NCBI GenBank assembly: GCA_913051705.1
Contig: CAJXCW010000002.1
Span: forward strand, 1 to 61,638
From: an uncultured bacterium
Lineage (GTDB): Bacteria > JAAXHH01
Length of the DNA stretch: 61,638 bases
Reading direction: 5' to 3'
Shown: in pieces, positions 17,352-24,701 of the stretch
How positions within the stretch are numbered: position 1 is the first letter of the stretch
Layout of the letters: each line of letters opens with the position of its first letter
The notes under the pieces: model-generated
Seen by the model: the letters and a program-made list of their open reading frames with translations, nothing else
Told to the model about the DNA's origin: nothing
The model's database searches: none
Made by a program: the position numbers and the translations under genes

Positions 17352-18323
17352 TCACAACGCCGAAACAGCTACCTTGGTTACGGCTTCGACCGCCTCTTCT
17401 ATCGATCCTTTAAATACCACACCGGATGCATTTCTGTGGCCACCGCCGCCAAAGCTGCCGGCGATCTGATTGACATCCTTGCTACCTCGGGAACGTAAAC
17501 TGATGCGAACGGTCCCTTCATTGGTCCCAACAAAAATGATGCCGATTTCCACCCCGGAAATAGTCATGGTGGTATCGACAAATCCGCTCGTGTCTTCCGG
17601 CAGTGCCCCGGTCTTTTCAATCATGGAGGGGGCAACGGTAAGCCAGGCGACCTGCCCGTTTCCGGCGAACTGTATATTGGAGATAACCTGTCCCATCAGC
17701 CGGGTTCGCGCTTCGGAATTCTGATTGTAGACCAGATCATAAACCTGCGCAGGATTCACGCCGTGGTCAAGTAGCCTGGCTGTAATATCATGGGCATGGG
17801 GCGAGGTGCTGGCAAAGCGAAATGATCCAGTGTCGGTCAAAATACCCGTATACAGAGCGTCTGCTGCCCGTTTGGTCATGGAACCGCCCAGCGTGTCAAT
17901 CAGATTATAAATCAGTTCTGACGTTGAGGAGGCCTCTGTCTGTATAACGGAATGCGGTGTAATTAATTCTCTGTAGGGATGGTGGTCAATGACTGCTTTT
18001 ACCGCCTGACCGTGTTGTATCGGTTCCCCTAATTGTCCTAACCGCTCCCAACTATTGACATCCACGATAAAAACAGCATCTACAGCCGTAATTTGATTTA
18101 AATCCGCCTCGTCTACCGGCGCCATCATCTCCCGGTCAGGATCCAACCATTGATAGGCCATCGGTACCGCATCGCTCATCGCGACAACCGCCTCTTTTCC
18201 CTGCGCCTTCAAAAACTCACACAGCGCCAGCGCTGATCCAATCGAATCACCGTCGGGATTGACATGGCTGGTTATGGCAAATGACTGACTGGTATCAATA
18301 ACATGTTTTACATCATCCCACAT
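17352..18323 (-). CDS. nrnA: DHH/DHHA1 phosphoesterase, nanoRNase/pAp phosphatase
   Basis: A 323-residue cytoplasmic enzyme that degrades 2-5-mer RNA and 3'-phosphoadenosine 5'-phosphate. The DHH domain has HVNPDGDSIGSALAL, a metal-binding Asp in FIVDVNSWERLG and the IDHHPY motif; the DHHA1 domain ends with GGGGHRNASG. ATG 18323 is preceded by GAAGG; the longer frame to 18356 is unsupported. First gene of the minus-strand transporter run; its nucleotide products fit loosely with a nucleoside transporter. Confidence 0.93.
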   Translation of the reverse strand: MWDDVKHVIDTSQSFAITSHVNPDGDSIGSALALCEFLKAQGKEAVVAMSDAVPMAYQWLDPDREMMAPVDEADLNQITAVDAVFIVDVNSWERLGQLGEPIQHGQAVKAVIDHHPYRELITPHSVIQTEASSTSELIYNLIDTLGGSMTKRAADALYTGILTDTGSFRFASTSPHAHDITARLLDHGVNPAQVYDLVYNQNSEARTRLMGQVISNIQFAGNGQVAWLTVAPSMIEKTGALPEDTSGFVDTTMTISGVEIGIIFVGTNEGTVRISLRSRGSKDVNQIAGSFGGGGHRNASGVVFKGSIEEAVEAVTKVAVSAL

Positions 18324-18606
18324 AACAGACCTTCCATAGTTGCATAGTCCCTGCAATCCAGCTTCTCGGACACCCTCTCAGGGAACCAAATGGAATCATA
18401 ATCTATTTCAAAAGTCACAAATAATACCGTCCAGACCCCTCTCATGTCAAGTCTTATTTTGTGGGTAACTTGATGAGGTTGTTCGGAATAAGTGATTGAT
18501 AAATCTGAAAAAAACCACATCGCCTATGAGTTGGAATTGACAGACGGATCATGAAGGCCTATTGTAATGCGTATTTTAAATCTTTTTTCTCCAGGAGTCC
18601 TCATAC

Positions 18607-19320
18607 TTGAACGCCCTTGTGATATTCATGAAAGCGCCTCGTTCCGGTGCCGTAAAAACGCGGATGATACCCTGGTTGTCGCCCGAAGAGGCCGCAGATC
18701 TATATTGTGCGTTGATACAAGATACAGCCGCAATAGCAAGTCAGGTAGCCGGCGCGACAACACACATCGCCTTTACCCCCGCAGACGCTCAGCCTGTACT
18801 CCGGGAGTTGATAGATGATGAGACGATACAATGGTTTCTGCAACAGGGCGATGATTTGGGGGATCGCCTTAAGCTTGCGTTTCAGAAGATATTCCACGAG
18901 GGGTGGGAAAGGGCGGTTATCATCGGCAGCGATAGTCCTTTATTGCCTCCCGGTTATATCGAACAGGCGTTCGACGCCCTTAATTCCGTAGATGTCGTAT
19001 TGGGGCCGGCGACAGATGGCGGATACTATCTTATCGGGCTTGCACGGAGCGCGCGTGTACTTTCGTGTTACCACCATATATTTGATCATATTACCTGGAG
19101 TACCGAAAAGGTATATGAACAAACGGTACAGGCCATCCGGCAGTACGACTTATCCCAATCAGACCTGAATACCTGGGGAGACGTAGATCAAAAGGCAGAT
19201 CTCATCCGTATTGCGGTTGAAATACAGATCCTGAGAGAACAGGGTGAAAAGATATTGGGTTCGAATACAGAGCAAATACTTAAGGTGTTACAAACAAAAT
19301 TAAAATTGGTGATTGAGTGA
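18607..19320 (+). CDS. TIGR04282-family transferase (DUF2064, 'rSAM/selenodomain-associated transferase 1')
   Basis: A 238-residue nucleotidyl/glycosyltransferase-like protein of the GT-A fold. Seen: LVIFMKAPRSGAVKTRM at the N terminus, IIGSDSPLLPPGYI with the metal-binding Asp, and LGPATDGGYYLIGL. Members are found in selenium-associated and arsenosugar clusters, but the reaction is not established for most. TTG start at 18607 is supported by AGGAG 9 bases upstream; no ATG fits. The heptamer repeat array begins in its last codons, and the SelA-like gene follows on the same strand. Confidence 0.85.
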   Translation: MNALVIFMKAPRSGAVKTRMIPWLSPEEAADLYCALIQDTAAIASQVAGATTHIAFTPADAQPVLRELIDDETIQWFLQQGDDLGDRLKLAFQKIFHEGWERAVIIGSDSPLLPPGYIEQAFDALNSVDVVLGPATDGGYYLIGLARSARVLSCYHHIFDHITWSTEKVYEQTVQAIRQYDLSQSDLNTWGDVDQKADLIRIAVEIQILREQGEKILGSNTEQILKVLQTKLKLVIE

Positions 19321-19419
19321 TTGAGAGGCTGTCTCTCAATTTGATTTGCTCATCTGCTCATTTGTTTTATTCAATCACCTATCACTCAATCACCAATCAC
19401 CAATCACCAATCACCAATG
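19305..19419. repeat. Inverted array of heptamer repeats (CCAATCA / TGATTGG type)
   Basis: ATTGGTGATTGAGTGATTGAG (start 19305) faces TCACTCAATCACCAAT and four tandem CCAATCA copies ending at 19419. The arms are inverted copies with a period of 7-8 bp; between them is a second short motif ATTTGCTCATCTGCTCATTTG. The last copy supplies the ATG of the SelA-like gene. A related inverted array is at 49143-49232. Confidence 0.85.
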
Positions 19420-20772
19420 GACCTTCAATCCCGCCTGGCCGCCTTACCCGCTGTGCATATCCTGCAACGCCATCCAGCTATTCATACGATGGCGTCGTCG
19501 TATCCGAGCGCACAAATCGTTGCGGCTATCCGGGAGATTCTACAGGAAGCCAGAGAAACCCTTCGGAACCAGACAAATGAGCCGGTATCTCCATTACAAT
19601 TTGAAGCGGATACGTTGGTTGAACGGGTGATAGATCGGTTAGAATGCGAGCGGATGCCCGGCTATCGGCCCGTTATCAATGGTTCGGGGATCCTGTTTCA
19701 TCCCGATGCCGGAGAGGCCCCAATAGGAGAACCGGTCCGCTCTACTATGGCGCATATGCTGATATCGACTATCTGCGATGACCTGGATCAAGTAGAAAAG
19801 GAAATATGTACCCTGACCGGTGCGGAAGATGCGGTCATCGTAACTTCCGCGCAGGCGGCCTTTTTCCTTATGATGAAAGTCTTATGTGACGGGAAGGATG
19901 TCGTTGTTGCACGCAGCCATTTAGGGATGAGAGAAAACGGTTTTCGTCCTATACAAGCCATGGCCCATGCCGGCGCCCGTGTTATTGAAATCGGTGCGAC
20001 AAATAAAACACATCCGGAGGACTATCAGGCCGCCATCGGAGAGCAAACGGGTGCGATAGGCGTTATACGACCTACAACCTATGCGTTACGAGGTTTTACC
20101 CAGGACGTTGCTCTACAGGAACTGGTTCAGCTTGGGGCTGCGGTGGGTGTGCCTGTCGTTTATGATGCCGGTTATACCACACTGAAACCTTTGCCTGAAG
20201 GCTTATGGCAGCCGTCCATTTCCCTCACCGAGGCGGTCCGTTACGGCGTGTCGGTAACCATTGTTCGAGCGGATGGACTCATAGGTGGCCCTGCCTGCGG
20301 TCTGATTATCGGATGTAATGAAGTACTGGATAAAGTCCGACGCCATGCTTTAATGCCCATGCTGACGCCCAGTCCGTTGTTGCGTGCAGGACTGAAGGTC
20401 AGGATGTCGGATCTGAAAGGGGCGACAGATGATTTCGAAGGCCATCCCGCAGCCTATATGCTGACCGTTTCCCTGGAAACCATCCGACAACGAGCCGATA
20501 CACTCTGTGCAGGTCTTAAAGCTGGCGAATCAGTAGAGATTATTGAGCGTCCTGCTTTTCTAACACCATATAAATTACCTGCTGAATCGTTGCCGAGTTG
20601 TGCCCTGTCTTTCCGACCGCCACACGACGCTCCGGAGACGGTTCTGGCACGATGGCGTAACCGGTCGCCTGCTTTGCTGGGCATACATGATGGAGATCGG
20701 ATTCTGCTTGATATGAGGGGTATCAAAAATGAGCAGATAGAGATGGTCGCCCAAATCGTAAATGATGGTTAA
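19417..20772 (+). CDS. SelA-like fold-type I protein lacking the PLP lysine
   Basis: A 451-residue homologue of selenocysteine synthase. The N-terminal SelA domain is recognisable (RLAALPAVHILQRHP, then IREILQEARETL), INGSGILFHPDAGEAPIG matches the region INxTGxVLHTNLGRAPL, and DAG at 250-252 matches the cofactor-contacting Asp. The usual Schiff-base motif SGDKLLGGPQAG is replaced by RADGLIGGPACG (284-295), so Gly287 stands where the catalytic lysine should be. PLP chemistry is therefore doubtful. The ATG lies inside the last heptamer repeat and has no ribosome site, but the N terminus matches the family. It heads the BMC operon; its role there is unknown. Confidence 0.85.
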   Translation: MDLQSRLAALPAVHILQRHPAIHTMASSYPSAQIVAAIREILQEARETLRNQTNEPVSPLQFEADTLVERVIDRLECERMPGYRPVINGSGILFHPDAGEAPIGEPVRSTMAHMLISTICDDLDQVEKEICTLTGAEDAVIVTSAQAAFFLMMKVLCDGKDVVVARSHLGMRENGFRPIQAMAHAGARVIEIGATNKTHPEDYQAAIGEQTGAIGVIRPTTYALRGFTQDVALQELVQLGAAVGVPVVYDAGYTTLKPLPEGLWQPSISLTEAVRYGVSVTIVRADGLIGGPACGLIIGCNEVLDKVRRHALMPMLTPSPLLRAGLKVRMSDLKGATDDFEGHPAAYMLTVSLETIRQRADTLCAGLKAGESVEIIERPAFLTPYKLPAESLPSCALSFRPPHDAPETVLARWRNRSPALLGIHDGDRILLDMRGIKNEQIEMVAQIVNDG

Positions 20773-20820
20773 GATTTTAAGTGTATTTTATTTTTCATTC
20801 AGATCGAAATCTCTTGTGCA

Positions 20821-20842
20821 AATATACTATCTTCAGTATATT
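20821..20842. promoter_or_regulatory. 8-bp perfect inverted repeat upstream of the class II aldolase
   Basis: AATATACT (20821-20828) and AGTATATT (20835-20842) flank ATCTTC in the 188-bp space before the aldolase gene. The arrangement suits an operator for a dimeric regulator or a small hairpin; no regulator gene is adjacent. Confidence 0.4.
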
Positions 20843-20960
20843 AGGGTCTTGTATTTCTTCAGAAATCTGTACTTTGCCAGCGCGATTGCATGGCATTTTT
20901 CGTAATAATATCGTATATCACTCTCTGGACGGTTGTCCAATTCTGTGGGGATGTGTCTTT

Positions 20961-21791
20961 ATGAATTTGCAGCAGGCCAAAGCGGATATTATCCATGTCG
21001 GCAAACGTATGTATGACCGGGGATACGTGGCCTCGAACGACGGAAACATCAGTGTCCGCCTGTCCGAGGATCGTCTTCTGGTTACGATAACCGGCGTGAG
21101 CAAAGGGTTTTTGACCTCCGAGCAACTGGTCGTTATCGATTATGACGGCAATCTGGTGTCGGGACGCAACAAACCGTCATCGGAAATAAAAATGCATCTG
21201 ATGGTATATCAGGAACGGCCGGATATACATGCGGTAGCCCACGCCCATCCGCCGACCGCCACGGGCTTTTCTGTAGCGGGCATCCCTTTGACGGAATGTC
21301 TGCTGCCCGAGGTGATTGTTGCGCTCGGTTCGATTCCTATTATCGAATACGGAACGCCCGGAGGGATGGAACTGGTAGAGCCTATTCGTAAAAATGTTCA
21401 TGATTATGATGCCTTCTTACTTGAGAACCATGGCGCCTTGACTATCGGCCCTAATGTGATTAATGCCTATCACAAAATGGAAACGATGGAACATTTTGCC
21501 AAGATCTATCTGGTCGCCCGGATGCTTGGCAATGTGAATACGATCGGGGATGAGGATGTGGGTAAATTACTCAATCTCAGGGAAAGATTTGGTGTAACGA
21601 CCCAGGCCGTATGCCAGCTCGATTTACAGGAGAAGAAGGCTCAACCATCTCCGGTACAACCGAGTGCATCAAATTCAACCGGTAACGTTTCGCAGGAGGA
21701 ACTGGTTCAGCGTATTACGCGTGAGGTCGTAAGCCGGCTAAGCGGGACCGACAGTGAGGACAGTCAGGCGCGCATTATTCCGGTGAAATGA
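20961..21791 (+). CDS. Class II aldolase (L-fuculose/rhamnulose-phosphate aldolase type) with C-terminal encapsulation-like helix
   Basis: A 276-residue zinc aldolase predicted to split fuculose- or rhamnulose-1-phosphate into DHAP and L-lactaldehyde. Active-site residues align with FucA: Glu75 (SSEIKMHL), His94 and His96 (AVAHAHPP) and His157 (LLENHGALTIG). The aldolase domain ends near residue 215, as in FucA. A Pro/Ser-rich linker (about 226-243) and an amphipathic helix QEELVQRITREVVSRL (246-260) follow, the form of a microcompartment encapsulation peptide. ATG 20961 is preceded by GGGGA; the longer open frame to 20781 has no homology. Lactaldehyde would feed the aldehyde dehydrogenase at 24702. 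Confidence 0.92.
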   Translation: MNLQQAKADIIHVGKRMYDRGYVASNDGNISVRLSEDRLLVTITGVSKGFLTSEQLVVIDYDGNLVSGRNKPSSEIKMHLMVYQERPDIHAVAHAHPPTATGFSVAGIPLTECLLPEVIVALGSIPIIEYGTPGGMELVEPIRKNVHDYDAFLLENHGALTIGPNVINAYHKMETMEHFAKIYLVARMLGNVNTIGDEDVGKLLNLRERFGVTTQAVCQLDLQEKKAQPSPVQPSASNSTGNVSQEELVQRITREVVSRLSGTDSEDSQARIIPVK

Positions 21792-21798
21792 TCTGAAC

Positions 21799-23001
21799 AT
21801 GAACATCCTGATTGCTAACATCGGTAGTACATCGTTCAAATTTCAGCTCTTTGACAGTGCATCCCTTCAAGAACTGGCCCGAGGGCGACTGGAACGCATC
21901 GGCAGTGAAACCGCCCCGGTTCAATTCCATGTGGTAGGCAAGGAAGAGGTCGAGCAATCGGTTGCGTTGCCCGATTTCGGTTCAGCCATCCTTCATAGTA
22001 TACAGTTATTGACAGACCCGGATATCGGCGTGATTCACCATCTGTCTGAGATCGCTGCCGTAGGATTCAAGCCGGTCCATGCCCTTCATATCACTGGATG
22101 CCGGTTGTTTACAGACGATATTCTGGACGTGATGGAAGAGGCTGTGCCCCTCGCTCCAGCTCATAACCCGCCGTATATTGCAGCGGTGCGGCTGTATCGG
22201 GAATTATTGCCGGGTCTTCCTCTATACGGACTGTTCGAGCCGACATTTCATCAAACGATGCCGGATTATGCTACCATGTACGGCATCCCTTACGATTGGA
22301 TAGAGCGGTACGGTTTGCGTCGCTATGGCTTTCACGGAGCGTCTCACCAGCACATAGCAGAACGGACGCCGGTGTTCCTGGGATGTCCGTCCGAATCGCT
22401 GAAAATAGTGTCCTGCCATTTAGGTGGCAGCTCATCAATTTGCGCGATCGACGGAGGTAAATCAATCGATACCAGCATGGGCTTGACCCCGCAATCCGGC
22501 TTGATGCAATCCACTCGAACCGGTGATTTGGATCCATTTGCTGTTATGGACATGCTGGACCGGGAACAGATGACCACAGATGAAATGCGGACGGTGCTAT
22601 GTAAACAGAGCGGCCTGAAAGGGCTTTCCGGTATTGACAGTGGGGATATGCGGGATATTCTGGATGCTCAAAAAGAGGGTAATGAGCGCGCGGCACTGGC
22701 GGTAGATGCTTATGTATATGATATAAAAAAATACATTGGCGCCTATGCAGCAGCGATGAACGGTCTGGATGTCATCGTCTTTACCGGAGGAATCGGCGAG
22801 CGAAGCGTTGAGATCCGCGCCAGGGTTTGTGAAGGGCTGACTTTTCTGGGGATCATCCTTGACCCTGCCCGGAATAAGCGAAAAGAGAGCGAAATGATTA
22901 TATCATCGGATGAGGCGAAGACCATCGCAGCGGTTATCATAGCCAACGAAGAGCGAATCATCGTTCGCGAAGTCGTGAATGTCATAGAAAAAATGACCTG
23001 A
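21799..23001 (+). CDS. Acetate kinase family protein, divergent active site
   Basis: A 400-residue ASKHA-fold acyl kinase. In a compartment of this type it converts acyl-phosphate (possibly lactyl-phosphate) to acid plus ATP. Clear family motifs: NIGSTSFKFQL, FHQTMPDYA, RRYGFHGASH, STRTGDLDP with Arg240, and FTGGIGERS. Several conserved positions differ from E. coli-type AckA: VGFKPVH has Lys91 for the substrate-binding Arg, LFEPTFH has Glu147 for the catalytic Asp, and HLGGSSSI replaces HLGNGASI. These changes suggest a different acyl group. ATG 21799 follows the aldolase by 7 bp, so the two are coupled. Inference on substrate comes from context. Confidence 0.88.
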   Translation: MNILIANIGSTSFKFQLFDSASLQELARGRLERIGSETAPVQFHVVGKEEVEQSVALPDFGSAILHSIQLLTDPDIGVIHHLSEIAAVGFKPVHALHITGCRLFTDDILDVMEEAVPLAPAHNPPYIAAVRLYRELLPGLPLYGLFEPTFHQTMPDYATMYGIPYDWIERYGLRRYGFHGASHQHIAERTPVFLGCPSESLKIVSCHLGGSSSICAIDGGKSIDTSMGLTPQSGLMQSTRTGDLDPFAVMDMLDREQMTTDEMRTVLCKQSGLKGLSGIDSGDMRDILDAQKEGNERAALAVDAYVYDIKKYIGAYAAAMNGLDVIVFTGGIGERSVEIRARVCEGLTFLGIILDPARNKRKESEMIISSDEAKTIAAVIIANEERIIVREVVNVIEKMT

Positions 23002-23087
23002 TACAAAATTTTAACGCCTATGGGAATGACAGGCGAGTTTTCACAGTTTATACTGTCCAAACCTTAGCAAAGTATAATAACAAACCA

Positions 23088-23810
23088 ATGAATTATCGCG
23101 ACAGACCATGTTCCATATGTGAAGATTGCCGGTTATGTGAAGCGGTGACGGCTCCATCTGATGAAGAGCGGATCGTGTCTGTGGTTCGAAATACGGTTTT
23201 TCGGGTATTGGATCAGCAGGCGATAACACCTTCCGGGTTTGAATTGACCGTCGGGGTTTCCGCGCGTCATTTACATATAACAGAGGAAGATCTGGCCGTG
23301 ATATACGGTCAGGGCCATTCGTTGACGTCGATGCGTGATCTGGCCGGTCCGGGAGAATTTGCTGCCGAAGAAACCGTCACGCTGGTCGGACCTAATATGC
23401 GTGCTATTCAGGGGATACGTATTCTGGGCCCCTGCAGATCTCAGACACAGGTCGAACTTGCACCGACAGATGGCGTCTTCCTCGGTATGGCTTTACCCAT
23501 GAGAGCCTCCGGCGATGTGGCTGGAACGGCTGCCGCGACGATTATCGGACCTGGGGGTTCCCTGTATTTGAAAGAGGGGGCTATCCGCGCAGACCGCCAT
23601 ATTCATATCTCGCCGGAAGAAGCCGCCCGATACGGCGTCTCTGATGGACAACATATCAAGGTGGAGGTGGCCGGTCCGGCAGGATTAACTTTTAATCAGG
23701 TCCGTATACGATTCAGTGAGAAATTTTCACCGCCGGCTATGCATATTGATACAGACGATGGCAACGCGGCAAGCGTGCGCTGCGGCGATACGGTAAGGGC
23801 CTTATTGTAA
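23088..23810 (+). CDS. pduL: PduL-type phosphate acyltransferase with N-terminal four-Cys cluster
   Basis: A 240-residue phosphotransacylase (PTAC) that would turn acyl-CoA into acyl-phosphate inside the compartment and recycle CoA. Two PF06130 repeats carry the zinc histidines: ARHLHIT (His61, His63), RHIHIS (His171, His173) and MHID (His219). The N terminus is unusual: Cys8, Cys11, Cys14 and Cys17 form CxxCxxCxxC, followed by an amphipathic helix EERIVSVVRNTVFRVLDQQ (about 26-44) that resembles an encapsulation peptide. The Cys cluster could bind Zn or an Fe-S centre; PduL is not known to need one. ATG 23088 has only a weak ribosome site. Confidence 0.93.
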   Translation: MNYRDRPCSICEDCRLCEAVTAPSDEERIVSVVRNTVFRVLDQQAITPSGFELTVGVSARHLHITEEDLAVIYGQGHSLTSMRDLAGPGEFAAEETVTLVGPNMRAIQGIRILGPCRSQTQVELAPTDGVFLGMALPMRASGDVAGTAAATIIGPGGSLYLKEGAIRADRHIHISPEEAARYGVSDGQHIKVEVAGPAGLTFNQVRIRFSEKFSPPAMHIDTDDGNAASVRCGDTVRALL

Positions 23811-23916
23811 CCTGTTTGAAATAATACGGTTGCTTTTGCTGGCTTTTTTAATACATTCATTACTTTCTGCCCTGGCTGGACAGGCTGAAGGGGCATCTCG
23901 TTAGAAAGGAATAAGC

Positions 23917-24183
23917 ATGGACGCATTGGGTATGATAGAAACCAGAGGGCTGGTCGCTTTGATCGAAGCTGCTGATGCGATGGCAAAAGCAGCTGAGGTG
24001 AAGTTGATCAAGCACGAAAAAATCGGTGCCGGGTATGTCACCATTATGTGCCGGGGCGATGTAGCGGCCGTTAAGGCGGCCATCGATGCCGGGCAGGCCG
24101 CCGCCGAACGCATCGGCGAAGTCATTTCCACACACGTGATCCCACGTCCTCATTCTGATGTGGACGATGTCCTGTTGAAGTAA
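23917..24183 (+). CDS. BMC-H shell protein
   Basis: An 88-residue single-domain BMC-H hexamer subunit ([52 protein letters not shown]). ATG 23917 has AAAGGA upstream. Close relative of the protein at 6514-6789. Its 106-bp leader shows no clear terminator, so it is probably read through from pduL. Confidence 0.95.
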   Translation: MDALGMIETRGLVALIEAADAMAKAAEVKLIKHEKIGAGYVTIMCRGDVAAVKAAIDAGQAAAERIGEVISTHVIPRPHSDVDDVLLK

Positions 24184-24277
24184 AAACGGCCAGGCAATGG
24201 AAGTCACCTTTGGTGCCTTCGAGCCCTTCGGGGTTTGCCCATTTGTAATTTGCTCATTTCCATTCCGTGGAGGTATC

Positions 24278-24589
24278 GTGGAACTCGGTCGGATCTCCGG
24301 TACGATCGTAGCTACCCAGAAGAACGAACGGTTGTCCGGGTTCAAGCTGCTTGTCGTGGATCTAATGAAAATGGACGGTGTAAAGACCGGCACAAATTTG
24401 GTCGCCCTGGATACCGTAGGCGCCGGCTCGGGAGAAATAGTGATCATCGTACGAGGCAGTTCTGCGCGTCAGGCTGAAGGCATGGCGGCGATACCAGTTG
24501 ATGCGACGATCATTGCTATTGTGGATTCGATTGAAATGGAAGGAAAGATCCGCTACCGGAAATCAGATGATTCCTGGCGTGACGGTTAA
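24278..24589 (+). CDS. BMC-P (EutN/CcmL) vertex protein
   Basis: A 103-residue pentameric vertex protein (PF03319). The typical start ELGRISGTIVATQK is followed by GTNLVALDTVGAGSGEIVIIV and IVDSIEM. GTG 24278 has GGAGG 5 bases upstream; the open frame reaches 24197, but the extra residues are encoded by a repeat-like leader (TTTGCCCATTTGTAATTTGC) and are not homologous. Pentamers cap the shell corners. First of three BMC-P genes in the operon. Confidence 0.93.
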   Translation: MELGRISGTIVATQKNERLSGFKLLVVDLMKMDGVKTGTNLVALDTVGAGSGEIVIIVRGSSARQAEGMAAIPVDATIIAIVDSIEMEGKIRYRKSDDSWRDG

Positions 24590-24701
24590 TGAAAAGAACA
24601 GCAAAGCAAATTTCAAATAATTACTTTCGGAGATAGCTTGCGATATTTCTCGCAAGAGGTGACTCGGTAGTTTTACGGGAAATCTCCAATAGGGAGTGGT
24701 C

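Noticed and set aside
19305..19419. CRISPR-like array
   Set aside because: Units are only 7-8 bp, directly tandem with no spacers; no cas genes are present.
24197..24277. Longer start for the first BMC-P protein
   Set aside because: The added 27 residues have no BMC-P homology and overlap a repeat-like leader; GTG 24278 has a strong ribosome site.
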